Positions 36,799-45,714 of a stretch of DNA of 64,000 bases are shown piece by piece; position 1 is the first letter of the stretch, and each line of letters starts with the position of its first letter. The translations under genes and the position numbers were made by a program. Below the pieces are notes generated by a model. It searched no databases and was not told where the DNA came from. It was given only the letters and a program-made list of their open reading frames with translations. Where the stretch lies: positions 1,550,001 to 1,614,000 of the forward strand of contig NZ_AP024094.1 of the NCBI RefSeq assembly GCF_015140455.1, written 5' to 3'. This DNA is from Jeongeupia sp. HS-3 (GTDB lineage: Bacteria; Pseudomonadota; Gammaproteobacteria; Burkholderiales; Chitinibacteraceae).

Positions 36799-37929
36799 AT
36801 GTCGTCCACCTTATCCCGGGCACGGCGCCTGACCGCGGTACTGTTGTTGCTGGTACTCGCGCCGGCCGCCCAACCCAAATTTGCCAATCCGCAACAAGCA
36901 GTCAGTCCGCTGGCGCAGAGTCGCGCAGGCCGCGCTACGACCGGCTCGCCCGAGCAAATGATCGTTGCCGCGCTCGACGCCATCGGCGCCGGCCGCATGG
37001 CCGACGCGCGCGCGACCGTCGATGCGCTGCTGGTGCGCGAGCCCGACTATCGTCTGGCCCACCTGCTTTCCGCCGATTTGTACGCCATGCGGCATCGCCC
37101 GCTGCGAACCGTCGGCGATGCCGCCAGCGGCCCCGCCGAGCAACTGGAAGGATTGCGTCGTGAAGCCATGGCACGCATCCAGGCAAGCCGCGATGCGCCG
37201 CCCGATGATGCACTGCCGGCGAATCTGCTGGTCATGGCAGCCAAGCAACAATATGCCGTCCTGGTCGATGCCAAGGCGTCCCGCGTCTATCTGTTCAGCA
37301 ACGACCGTGGCGTACCGCGCCGCATCACCGACTTCTACACCACGATCGGCAAACTGGGCGTCGGCAAGGAAAAGGAAGGCGATCAACGTACCCCGCTCGG
37401 GGTGTATTTCGTCACCGGCCAGATGCCGCGCGCGCAGCTTGATACCATGCTCGGCAAGAAAGCCGATCTCTACGGTATCGGCGCGTGGCCGATTTCCTAC
37501 CCGAACGAACTCGATCGCCAGCAAGGACGCACCGGGCATGGCATCTGGCTACATGGCGTTCCCTACGATACCTATGCACGTTCGCCATGGTCGTCGAACG
37601 GTTGCGTAGCCCTGGGCAACGAAGATATGCGTGCGCTCTCGAGCAGCCTGCAGATCGGCGTTACGCCGGTGGTCATTGTGCGCAAGATCGACTGGCTGCC
37701 GCGCACGGTTTGGCAACAGAAGCGTCAAGCCGCGCTCAGCATGCTCAAGCACGATCCGGCGGCGACCACCCCAGCTGGGCTCAGCCTGTTCAGCGGCGAT
37801 GCGACGGAAAACCAGCGCGTCGCGACCTTCGACGATATGCAGATACCGGGAGGCATCCGCCGGCAGTACTGGCAGCGCGTCGACAAGGAATGGCGGATCG
37901 TCTGGGACGGGCCGGCCAGGGCCGGTTGA
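36799..37929 (+). CDS. L,D-transpeptidase (YkuD domain)
   Basis: 376 aa, exported by an N-terminal hydrophobic segment (LTAVLLLLVLAPAAQ). A helical region (about 45-135) precedes the YkuD domain (about 151-295), which has GDQRTPLGVYFV, HGIWLHGVP (His252) and the catalytic Cys269 in SSNGCVALGNED. It would make 3-3 cross-links or attach proteins to peptidoglycan. A small C-terminal domain ends in WRIVWDGPARAG. It begins 14 bp after the TPR gene, so they form an operon, and ends at a strong terminator. Confidence 0.9.
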   Translation: MSSTLSRARRLTAVLLLLVLAPAAQPKFANPQQAVSPLAQSRAGRATTGSPEQMIVAALDAIGAGRMADARATVDALLVREPDYRLAHLLSADLYAMRHRPLRTVGDAASGPAEQLEGLRREAMARIQASRDAPPDDALPANLLVMAAKQQYAVLVDAKASRVYLFSNDRGVPRRITDFYTTIGKLGVGKEKEGDQRTPLGVYFVTGQMPRAQLDTMLGKKADLYGIGAWPISYPNELDRQQGRTGHGIWLHGVPYDTYARSPWSSNGCVALGNEDMRALSSSLQIGVTPVVIVRKIDWLPRTVWQQKRQAALSMLKHDPAATTPAGLSLFSGDATENQRVATFDDMQIPGGIRRQYWQRVDKEWRIVWDGPARAG

Positions 37930-37942
37930 TCTTGCGAGCACG

Positions 37943-37972
37943 AAAAAGCCCGGAACGTACCCGGGCTTTTTT
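37943..37972. terminator. Bidirectional intrinsic terminator (transpeptidase / reductase genes)
   Basis: AAAAAGCCCGG (37943-37953) and CCGGGCTTTTTT (37961-37972) form a GC stem flanked by A and T runs. It lies between two convergent genes. Confidence 0.9.
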
Positions 37973-37984
37973 GATTGGCAACGA

Positions 37985-38725
37985 TTACAGCGTCAAACCA
38001 CCGGTGACTTCGATGGCGGCACCATTGATATAACTGGCTTCATCGCTGGCCAGAAAAGCGTAGACGTTGGCGATTTCTTCCGGCTGCGCCAGGCGACGCA
38101 TCGGCACCCGCTCTTCCAGCGCCGCAATCACCTTTTCCGGCATGCTGTTCAGAATCGGCGTGGCGACAAAACCCGGGCACACCGCATTGGCGCGAATCCC
38201 TTTTCTGCCCAGCTCCTTGGCCCAGGTTTTGACGAAACCGATCACGCCAAACTTGCTGGCCGCATAATTGGTCTGGCCGAAGTTACCATACAGGCCAACC
38301 ACCGAGGACGCATTGAGAATCACCCCGCCGCCCTGCTCCACCATGGTCTCGACCACGGCGCGGGTGCAGTTGTAGACGCCCTTGAGGTTGATATCGATGA
38401 CCTTGTCGAACTGCTCGTCGGTCATCTTGGTCAGCTGCGCATCCAGCACGATACCTGCGTTGTTGACCAGCACGTCAATACGGCCAAAGTTCGCCTTGAC
38501 GCCTTTGACCATGCTGGCAATCTGCTCGCGGTTGGTCACGTCGACGAAATAACCGTACGCATCCGCGCCGGAAGCAACCAGTTCGGAAACGACATCGTCG
38601 ATTCCCTGCTGATTCACATCGCAAACGGCAACCTGTGCGCCTTCGGCGACAAATTTCTTGGCCGTTGCGTAGCCGATACCGCTGGCAGCACCGGTAATGA
38701 TGGCTACCTTACCTTTCAGTCTCAT
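37985..38725 (-). CDS. Short-chain dehydrogenase/reductase, FabG-like (possible acetoacetyl-CoA reductase)
   Basis: 246 aa, Rossmann fold. The nucleotide motif TGAASGIG is at 11-18, NNAG at 88-91, catalytic Ser140/141, Tyr154 and Lys158 in YAASK, and a C-terminal GGLTL typical of FabG/PhaB enzymes. The likely reaction is NAD(P)H reduction of a 3-oxoacyl thioester. It is monocistronic. I chose the ATG at 38723-38725; the frame extends nine codons further. A palindromic TGCAATGCA motif lies upstream (38795-38810). Confidence 0.85.
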   Translation of the reverse strand: MRLKGKVAIITGAASGIGYATAKKFVAEGAQVAVCDVNQQGIDDVVSELVASGADAYGYFVDVTNREQIASMVKGVKANFGRIDVLVNNAGIVLDAQLTKMTDEQFDKVIDINLKGVYNCTRAVVETMVEQGGGVILNASSVVGLYGNFGQTNYAASKFGVIGFVKTWAKELGRKGIRANAVCPGFVATPILNSMPEKVIAALEERVPMRRLAQPEEIANVYAFLASDEASYINGAAIEVTGGLTL

Positions 38726-38794
38726 CTCAAACACCCCATTTTTGCATCGCAAAATACACCTGTCTCCAGGTTCATGGGGTCAGAATAGTCAGTA

Positions 38795-38810
38795 TTGTGC
38801 AATGCAACAA
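38795..38810. promoter_or_regulatory. TTGT-GCAATGC-AACAA motif upstream of the reductase gene
   Basis: A near-palindrome 70-85 bp upstream of the reductase start. GCA and TGC are inverted around a single A, and TTGT/ACAA flanks extend it. It has the look of a repressor operator. TGC/GCA-type sites are bound by PhaR-family polyhydroxybutyrate regulators in other bacteria; that link is a guess here. Confidence 0.3.
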
Positions 38811-38849
38811 CTACAAGCAGCGAACGAGGAAAGAGATGAACACCGCCGG

Positions 38850-39176
38850 TCAGGCGCTCGGCGTGCGGCCAGGCGGAACGGCGTTGTATTGATCGATCAG
38901 CGTGCGGCAATCGACGATGCGCAGGTCGTTGTCGCGGGCGAAGGTCATGATGAACTCGAACACGCGCGGATCGATTTTTTCCAGCTGTTTATCGACGGCA
39001 ACGCAGCGCACGTTTTCGTGCACCATCGGCCGAACATAGGGCGCGTAAGAGAGCTTCTGATCGAAACCGAAGGTGGAGAGAATCCCCGACAGCCGCTCAG
39101 CCCAATCGCTGGGCCGGAACTCCCGACCGCTACTGGTGATGCCCTGGATGATTATTTCGTATGGATTACAGATCAT
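38850..39176 (-). CDS. DUF3579 family protein
   Basis: 108 aa. The N-terminus MICNPYEIIIQGITSSGREFRPSDWAERL and the C-terminus RVFEFIMTFARDNDLRIVDCRTL match DUF3579, a small beta/gammaproteobacterial family of unknown function often found beside argF. I placed the start at 39174-39176. The open frame continues much further, but only as antisense of argF. It is divergent from argF across 213 bp. Confidence 0.88.
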   Translation of the reverse strand: MICNPYEIIIQGITSSGREFRPSDWAERLSGILSTFGFDQKLSYAPYVRPMVHENVRCVAVDKQLEKIDPRVFEFIMTFARDNDLRIVDCRTLIDQYNAVPPGRTPSA

Positions 39177-39303
39177 GGCTATCAGCTGAATAGAAAAAGC
39201 AGAGGGATTCAAGCAAGCATCGTTCAGCGCGGATTGTACCACCGCGCGCCGGTGAACGAATGAATCCACCAGTCCAACCCGCCCCCGCTCTGAGAATCCG
39301 ATC

Positions 39304-39333
39304 TTGCCAGCCATAGGCAAACCGCTGAATAAT
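39304..39333 (+). promoter_or_regulatory. Sigma-70 promoter of argF
   Basis: TTGCCA (39304-39309), an 18-bp spacer and AATAAT (39328-39333); each hexamer differs from consensus at one position. It is 57 bp before the argF start. TGAAT half-sites like those in ARG boxes occur nearby (39185 and 39326), but no full palindrome is visible. Confidence 0.55.
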
Positions 39334-39389
39334 AGCCGTTTTATCAGAAAAAACGCGCGCGCGATTGCCGCGACGACAAAGGCCAGCCG

Positions 39390-40304
39390 ATGCGTCACTA
39401 CCTGCAATTCTCCGACTTTACCCGCGAAGAGTACGACTACCTGTTCCAGCGAACCAAGGTCATCAAGGATCGCCTGAAGGCGGGTGAACTCTATCAGCCC
39501 TTCATCGGCAAGGTGCTGGGGATGATCTTCGAAAAGTCGTCGACCCGCACCCGGGTATCGTTCGAAGCCGGCATGGCGCAATTCGGTGGCCACGCGATGT
39601 TCATGCAAAGCAAGGACACCCAGCTTGGTCGTGGCGAACCGATCGAGGATGTCGCCCAGGTCATCAGCCGCATGGTCAATATCGTCATGGTGCGTACCTA
39701 CGAGCAAAGCATCATCGAGCGCTTTGCCGAGAACTCGAAGGTGCCGGTCATCAACGGCCTGACCAACGAATACCACCCCTGCCAGATCATGGCCGATATC
39801 TATACCTATATCGAACGCTTCGGCTCGATCGAAGGCAAGACCGTGGCTTGGGTCGGCGACAGCAACAATGTCAGCCGCACCTGGCTGCAGGCGGCAAAAA
39901 TATTCAATTTCAAGCTCAATCTGGCCTGCCCGCGCGGTTATGAAATGACCGTACTCGATGGCCAGACCTACAGCCGTCAGAATTTCGAACAATTCTACGA
40001 TCCGTACCAGGCCGCGCGCGATGCCGATATCGTCACCACCGACGTGAGCGTCTCGATGGGCTACGAGCGCGAGACGCTGCAGCGCAAAAAGGACTTCATC
40101 AATTACAGGGTCAACGAAAAACTGATGATGCAAGCCAAGGCCAATGCGCTGTTCATGCATTGCCTGCCCGCGCATCGCGGCGAGGAAGTCGATCCGGAAG
40201 TCATTGACGGCCCGCAATCGGTGGTCTGGGACGAAGCCGAAAACCGCATGCACACCCAAAAGGCAGTGATGGAATACCTGCTGCTGGGCAAGATCGAGGA
40301 TTGA
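39390..40304 (+). CDS. argF: Ornithine carbamoyltransferase
   Basis: 304 aa. It condenses carbamoyl phosphate with ornithine to citrulline. The carbamoyl-phosphate loop SSTRTRVSFE is at 50-59, HPCQIMADI carries the second signature, and the ornithine loop is in the C-terminal MHCLPAHRGEEVDPEVIDG. It is followed after 7 bp by a LeuE-like exporter gene and then by argG, forming a probable arginine operon. Confidence 0.96.
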   Translation: MRHYLQFSDFTREEYDYLFQRTKVIKDRLKAGELYQPFIGKVLGMIFEKSSTRTRVSFEAGMAQFGGHAMFMQSKDTQLGRGEPIEDVAQVISRMVNIVMVRTYEQSIIERFAENSKVPVINGLTNEYHPCQIMADIYTYIERFGSIEGKTVAWVGDSNNVSRTWLQAAKIFNFKLNLACPRGYEMTVLDGQTYSRQNFEQFYDPYQAARDADIVTTDVSVSMGYERETLQRKKDFINYRVNEKLMMQAKANALFMHCLPAHRGEEVDPEVIDGPQSVVWDEAENRMHTQKAVMEYLLLGKIED

Positions 40305-40311
40305 TCTGACC

Positions 40312-40938
40312 GTGTCCATTCTTGGCATCACCGACGTCGTGACTTACCTGATCGGCACCCTGATCATCATCCTGATGCCAGGGCCGAACTCGCTGTTCGC
40401 CTTGTCGGTGGCCGCCAAACGTGGCCCGCGCGCCGGTTTTGCCGCCGCAGCCGGCATCGTCACCGGCGATTTCGTGCTGATGCTGGCTGCGGCGCTCGGC
40501 GTTGCTTCGCTGATGCACGCGTATCCGCTGGCGTTCGATGTAGTTCGCTATGCGGGTGCCGTTTACCTTGGCTGGCTGGGGCTCAAGCTGCTACTGAGTC
40601 GCCGCTCCCCAGCCAATGAACGCGATCTGGATGTGCCCGCGCGGCATATTTACAAGCAAGCGCTGTCGATCTCGCTCGTCAACGTCAAGGCCATCCTGTT
40701 TTTCATGGCGTTTTTCCCGCAATTCGTCGACCCCGCCTATCCACATGTCGCGGTGACGTTTGCCGCGCTGGGTCTGATCGTTCAGCTCACCAGCATCAGC
40801 TATCTGACGCTGCTGATCCTTGCCGGCTCGCGCATTGCCCTGAAGCTGGCACGACGACGATGGGTTGCACCCTTGCTGGGCAGGTTTACCGGCCTGTTGT
40901 TCGTCAGCTTCGGCGCCAGACTCGCCTTGGGGCGTTAA
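40312..40938 (+). CDS. LysE/RhtB-family amino-acid exporter (LeuE-like)
   Basis: 208 aa, six predicted membrane helices. The family signature is GTLIIILMPGPNSLFALSVAAKRGPRAGFAAAAGIVTGDFV, with helix-III pattern YAGAVYLGWLGLKLL. The best resemblance is to E. coli LeuE. It starts with GTG and follows argF by 7 bp, so it is likely cotranscribed with the arginine genes. The substrate is uncertain: LeuE exports leucine and analogues, but the context suggests arginine, citrulline or a related compound. Confidence 0.88.
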   Translation: MSILGITDVVTYLIGTLIIILMPGPNSLFALSVAAKRGPRAGFAAAAGIVTGDFVLMLAAALGVASLMHAYPLAFDVVRYAGAVYLGWLGLKLLLSRRSPANERDLDVPARHIYKQALSISLVNVKAILFFMAFFPQFVDPAYPHVAVTFAALGLIVQLTSISYLTLLILAGSRIALKLARRRWVAPLLGRFTGLLFVSFGARLALGR

Positions 40939-40955
40939 ACCAAACCATTACCGTG

Positions 40956-40980
40956 ACCGACTGCCTACAGCGCAGTCGGT
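40956..40980 (+). other. Hairpin upstream of argG
   Basis: ACCGACTGC (40956-40964) and GCAGTCGGT (40972-40980) form a perfect 9-bp stem with a 7-base loop. It starts 17 bp after the exporter stop and lies 40 bp before argG. No T-run follows, so it is a weak terminator or a leader hairpin for argG. Confidence 0.5.
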
Positions 40981-41019
40981 TCATTGCTACACCTACCTGT
41001 TACTAGATCGGGGAATTCC

Positions 41020-42237
<1,218 letters not shown>

Positions 42238-42339
42238 GCGCCATCAAGACCGCTCTCGCCGACTCATCCCGATGACAAGGCCAGAGCGGTCATGACGCAG
42301 AAACACGCCTCACCCCCAATAGATAACGGTCAGACTGCA

Positions 42340-42561
42340 ATGCTTGAAGCTTTTTTGAATATGGATGAAGAGGTTTTCACCACACTCTCGGTATCCATCC
42401 TGTGTACCGGCTTGATCATCTATATGTGCTTCATCATCTACAGATTGGCCAAGGATTCGAAGGCCGGTAAATATGGCACCATCGTGCTGGCTTTCGTACT
42501 CGGACTCGGCATGTTCGGCTTTATCGCCAAAACGGTGCTGACCGAAATCCTGCAAAAATAA
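42340..42561 (+). CDS. DUF2788 small membrane protein
   Basis: 73 aa with two hydrophobic helices ([20 protein letters not shown] and [17 protein letters not shown]) joined by [10 protein letters not shown], as in DUF2788. Its function is unknown. I chose the ATG at 42340 because family members begin near [13 protein letters not shown]. The frame extends 16 codons upstream to 42292 with no conserved content. It lies between argG and ppnP. Confidence 0.75.
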   Translation: MLEAFLNMDEEVFTTLSVSILCTGLIIYMCFIIYRLAKDSKAGKYGTIVLAFVLGLGMFGFIAKTVLTEILQK

Positions 42562-42589
42562 TCTTCCATTTCCGAGAAAGGAGCTGTTC

Positions 42590-42901
42590 ATGTCCCAGTT
42601 CGATAACGTTGCAGTCATCAAGAAAGCCAACGTCTACTTTGATGGCAAATGTGTTTCCCACACCATCATTCTGGCTGACGGCAGCAAGAAAACCGTCGGC
42701 GTCATCCTGCCGGGCACCTATACCTTCAATACCGGCGCACCGGAACTGATGGAAGTCGAAGATGGCCATTGCGTGGTCAAGATTGCAGGCAGCGCGCATC
42801 CGGTTGAAGTGATCGGCGGCCAGGCCTTCAACGTGCCGGGCAATTCGAGCTTCGACATCGAAGTCACCGAGACGCTGCATTACGTCTGCCATTTCGACTA
42901 A
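42590..42901 (+). CDS. ppnP: Pyrimidine/purine nucleoside phosphorylase PpnP
   Basis: 103 aa, single-domain cupin (YaiE/DUF1255). Recognisable segments are [36 protein letters not shown] and [17 protein letters not shown]. coli PpnP phosphorolyses several nucleosides. It has an AAAGGAGC ribosome site 6-8 bp upstream. It follows DUF2788 by 28 bp. Confidence 0.9.
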   Translation: MSQFDNVAVIKKANVYFDGKCVSHTIILADGSKKTVGVILPGTYTFNTGAPELMEVEDGHCVVKIAGSAHPVEVIGGQAFNVPGNSSFDIEVTETLHYVCHFD

Positions 42902-42917
42902 GCAGTACGCCGTATTT

Positions 42918-42937
42918 TGGGCAGCGCTTGCTGCCCA
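42918..42937 (+). terminator. Hairpin after ppnP
   Basis: TGGGCAGC (42918-42925), loop GCTT, GCTGCCCA (42930-42937). It is 8 bp perfect but has no T-run, so it is a weak terminator candidate. Confidence 0.4.
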
Positions 42938-42974
42938 GCATTACCTGTTTCCATAGTATTGCCAGAGAATTGCC

Positions 42975-43469
42975 ATGCCCTCATTTGATATCACCTCCGA
43001 AGTCGATATGGTCTCGATGAAAAACGCGATCGATGTCGCCGAGCGCAGCATCGTCAACCGCTACGACTTCAAGGGCACCAGCGCCAAGGTCGAACTGAAC
43101 GAGAAAGAGGAAACCATCACCTTGCACGGTGATTCGGATTTCCAGCTTGATCAGATCAAGGAATTGCTGTTCCCGGCGCTGGAAAAGAAAGAGCCCGACA
43201 GCAGCAAACGCCTCGAAATCGGCGACGTACAAAAAATCTCCGGCAACAAGGTCAAGCAAGTGCTGAAGATCAAGGCCGGTATCGATCAGGATCTGGCCAG
43301 GAAAATCATCAAGCTGATCAAGGATGCCAAGATCAAGGTGCAAACCGCCATTCAGGGTGACGCCGTGCGCGTGACCGGTACCAAGCGGGATACGCTGCAA
43401 GAGGTGATCGCTCTGGTTCGCAAGTCGGTGACCGACTTTCCGTTGCAGTACCAGAACTTCCGCGACTGA
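42975..43469 (+). CDS. yajQ: YajQ family nucleotide-binding protein
   Basis: 164 aa, DUF520. The N-terminus PSFDITSEVDMVSMKNAIDVAERSI and KGTSAKVELNEKEETITLHG are diagnostic. Members bind nucleotides or tRNA, and some bind cyclic di-GMP and act as effectors. The neighbouring diguanylate cyclase gene starts 11 bp downstream, which is suggestive of a c-di-GMP link but not proof. Confidence 0.93.
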   Translation: MPSFDITSEVDMVSMKNAIDVAERSIVNRYDFKGTSAKVELNEKEETITLHGDSDFQLDQIKELLFPALEKKEPDSSKRLEIGDVQKISGNKVKQVLKIKAGIDQDLARKIIKLIKDAKIKVQTAIQGDAVRVTGTKRDTLQEVIALVRKSVTDFPLQYQNFRD

Positions 43470-43480
43470 TCACCCCGCCC

Positions 43481-45358
43481 ATGCGCAAAATCGCCCTGCG
43501 CTGGTCCAGCCGCCAGTCCTTGCTGAGCGGTGCCGTGACCGTGCTGTTTGCGCTTGGGCTGCTGCTTATCCTCAGCCTGCAGGTCAACAGCTCGTATCGC
43601 GCCGAGGTTCAGCGCGCCCGCGATGAGGCGCAAAACCTCGCGGGTGTGCTGGAGGGGCAACTGGCATCGGCGCTGCGTGAAGTCGACCTAGTTACCAACG
43701 GCTTGATTCGGCAATTGTCGCCGGCCGATCTGGCTCAATCCGATCTGGGCGAGACCCGCAACAAGGAGCTGCAGAGCTTGTTGCTCGACCAGTTGGCACA
43801 AATCCGCCAGCTCGACAATCTCGCCCTGTTCAGCACCGATGTGGTGATCACGCATCGCGCGCTGGACGTGCCGGGCAGCAATATTCCGCTCAAAGCCGAG
43901 GATCTGGAGCGCCAGCGCAACAATCCGTTTATCGAACGCGATTACACCCGGCTCAATCGCAACGGCAACACCCAGAAACCGGGCTTGATCATCGTCCATC
44001 GCGTTGAAACACAGCCCGGCCGGCTCGACGGCTGGGTTGCCGCGTCGATCACGACGCAGTATTTTGATCGCGTGCTCGGAACCTTGTCGCTGGGCCATCA
44101 AGGCCTCACGATGCTGGTCGACGAGCGTCTTGGCATCATCGCCAGCTATCCGGAAGCGCCACCGGGCTTCGAGCCCGATGCCGCAACCCTGCGCGGACTG
44201 CGCGATGGCTCGCAACACGGCGTACAAGTACGCCAGACACGCATCGATGGCATCACCCGGCAGACCGCGTATCAGCAAATCGGCGATACGCCGTTTTTCA
44301 TCGCGGTCAGCCTGTCGTCCAACGATTATCTGAGCCGCTGGTATGCCGAAATCCGCTACTACCTGATCGGCGGTGCGCTACTGCTGGCAATGGCCTTGTT
44401 GATGGCGTACTTTTTCTGGCAATCACGCCAGTTGTCCGAACATCTGCGCCACAAGGAAAAACGCCTGGACGCGAGCGAATCACGCTTCAGGCAAATGATT
44501 GAAACCACGCCGGTCGCGCTGGTTCTGAGCCGACCCAGCGACCATTTCATCACCTATATCAATCAGCAAGCGGCGCAGATGTTCGATCTGCCGCAAGCCA
44601 CCGCGCTGTCGATGCGCGTCTTCCAGCTTTATCAGGATCGGCTGGATTTCCTCAACCAGCTTGAAGACGTGCACTCGGGTCAGCCGGTGCGCACGCTGGA
44701 AGTCCGGCTCCGGCGCAGCAATGGCGAGACCTTCTGGGGCCATTTGTCGATGTCGCAAGCATCAGGCAGCAGCGGTGCAACCTTGCTGATCGGCATCAGC
44801 GACATTACCCAACAAAAGCGCCTTGAAGTCGAACTGCAACATCGGGCGACCACCGACGGCCTGTCGGGCCTGGCCAACCGCAATCACTTCATGGAAATGT
44901 CCAACCATGAATTGGTACGGGCACAGCGTTATGGCCGACCGTTGACGCTGATGATGATCGACATTGACCATTTCAAGCTCATCAACGATGAGTACGGTCA
45001 TGATGCCGGCGATGCGGCAATCCGCGCCATTGCCCTGCTCTGCCGCAACACGCTACGCGACGCAGATCTGATCGGCCGCATGGGCGGCGAAGAATTCGCC
45101 GCGCTGCTTCCGGAAACGCCGATGCCGATGGCCACCCTCGTCGCCGAGCGGCTGCGGGCCCGAATCGAGGCGTACCAGCTGCTGACACCGGATGGCGAAT
45201 GCATCCGCTTCACCGCCAGCATCGGTATCACCACACTGGCATCGGGTGACAGCATCGTCGATCCGCTGCTCAAACGCGCCGATCTGGCGTTGTACGATGC
45301 CAAGCACGGTGGTCGTAATCGGGTTTGCCAACAGGAAGCCGACACGACGGTAACTTGA
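43481..45358 (+). CDS. Diguanylate cyclase with Cache sensor, PAS and GGDEF domains
   Basis: 625 aa. Helix 1 (about 14-38), a periplasmic Cache-type sensor (about 40-285), helix 2 (about 292-313), a PAS domain (about 333-445) and a GGDEF domain (about 455-620). The active-site motif is GGEEF (535-539) and the product-inhibition I-site RxxD is intact as RDAD (526-529). It should make cyclic di-GMP in response to a periplasmic ligand. It starts 11 bp after yajQ, so they are probably cotranscribed. Confidence 0.93.
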   Translation: MRKIALRWSSRQSLLSGAVTVLFALGLLLILSLQVNSSYRAEVQRARDEAQNLAGVLEGQLASALREVDLVTNGLIRQLSPADLAQSDLGETRNKELQSLLLDQLAQIRQLDNLALFSTDVVITHRALDVPGSNIPLKAEDLERQRNNPFIERDYTRLNRNGNTQKPGLIIVHRVETQPGRLDGWVAASITTQYFDRVLGTLSLGHQGLTMLVDERLGIIASYPEAPPGFEPDAATLRGLRDGSQHGVQVRQTRIDGITRQTAYQQIGDTPFFIAVSLSSNDYLSRWYAEIRYYLIGGALLLAMALLMAYFFWQSRQLSEHLRHKEKRLDASESRFRQMIETTPVALVLSRPSDHFITYINQQAAQMFDLPQATALSMRVFQLYQDRLDFLNQLEDVHSGQPVRTLEVRLRRSNGETFWGHLSMSQASGSSGATLLIGISDITQQKRLEVELQHRATTDGLSGLANRNHFMEMSNHELVRAQRYGRPLTLMMIDIDHFKLINDEYGHDAGDAAIRAIALLCRNTLRDADLIGRMGGEEFAALLPETPMPMATLVAERLRARIEAYQLLTPDGECIRFTASIGITTLASGDSIVDPLLKRADLALYDAKHGGRNRVCQQEADTTVT

Positions 45359-45422
45359 TCACCGTCAAGGCATGCAAGACACCCGTTCGGCATATTGGGG
45401 CATCACGACAGGGAGCCCCATC

Positions 45423-45584
45423 ATGGAAAATACCCCGCTGCAAACACTGTTTACGACGGATATCGGCTTGCTGAGCTTGTTCACCATCACCTTCATTTGC
45501 GGTATGGCCGGCTACCTGTTCTGGTTCATCCGTCGCAATGTGCTGAATGCCGTCGTGCCGGCGGAATCGTCACAGGAAGATTGA
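45423..45584 (+). CDS. DUF3149 small membrane protein
   Basis: 53 aa with one membrane helix (LLSLFTITFICGMAGYLFWFI), the DUF3149 pattern. Its function is unknown. I chose the ATG at 45423; the frame extends 17 codons further upstream. It ends before a strong terminator. Confidence 0.75.
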   Translation: MENTPLQTLFTTDIGLLSLFTITFICGMAGYLFWFIRRNVLNAVVPAESSQED

Positions 45585-45650
45585 AGCATCCTATCGGGAC
45601 CTGGCGCCGACAGGGCGTACAAACTGCATCCGGACTTCACCGGCAGAATT

Positions 45651-45697
45651 GCAGAAACAACAATGGCGGGCTGATAGCCCGCCATTGTTGTTTCTGC
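45651..45697. terminator. Long perfect bidirectional terminator hairpin
   Basis: The arms 45651-45671 and 45677-45697 are a perfect 21-bp inverted repeat with a 5-base loop. The stem core is GGCGGGC/GCCCGCC with A/T-rich outer halves. It lies between the convergent DUF3149 and glycosyltransferase genes. Confidence 0.85.
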
Positions 45698-45714
45698 TCG
45701 CTCGATCTACCCGA

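Noticed and set aside
38850-40331. A 493-codon open frame on the minus strand covering DUF3579 and all of argF
   Set aside because: Only the last 108 codons look like protein (DUF3579). The rest is the exact antisense of argF with no family resemblance, an open frame caused by GC-rich codon bias.
42248-42291. 9-bp inverted repeat (GACCGCTCT / AGAGCGGTC) after argG
   Set aside because: The loop is 26 bases and no T-run follows; too weak to call a terminator.
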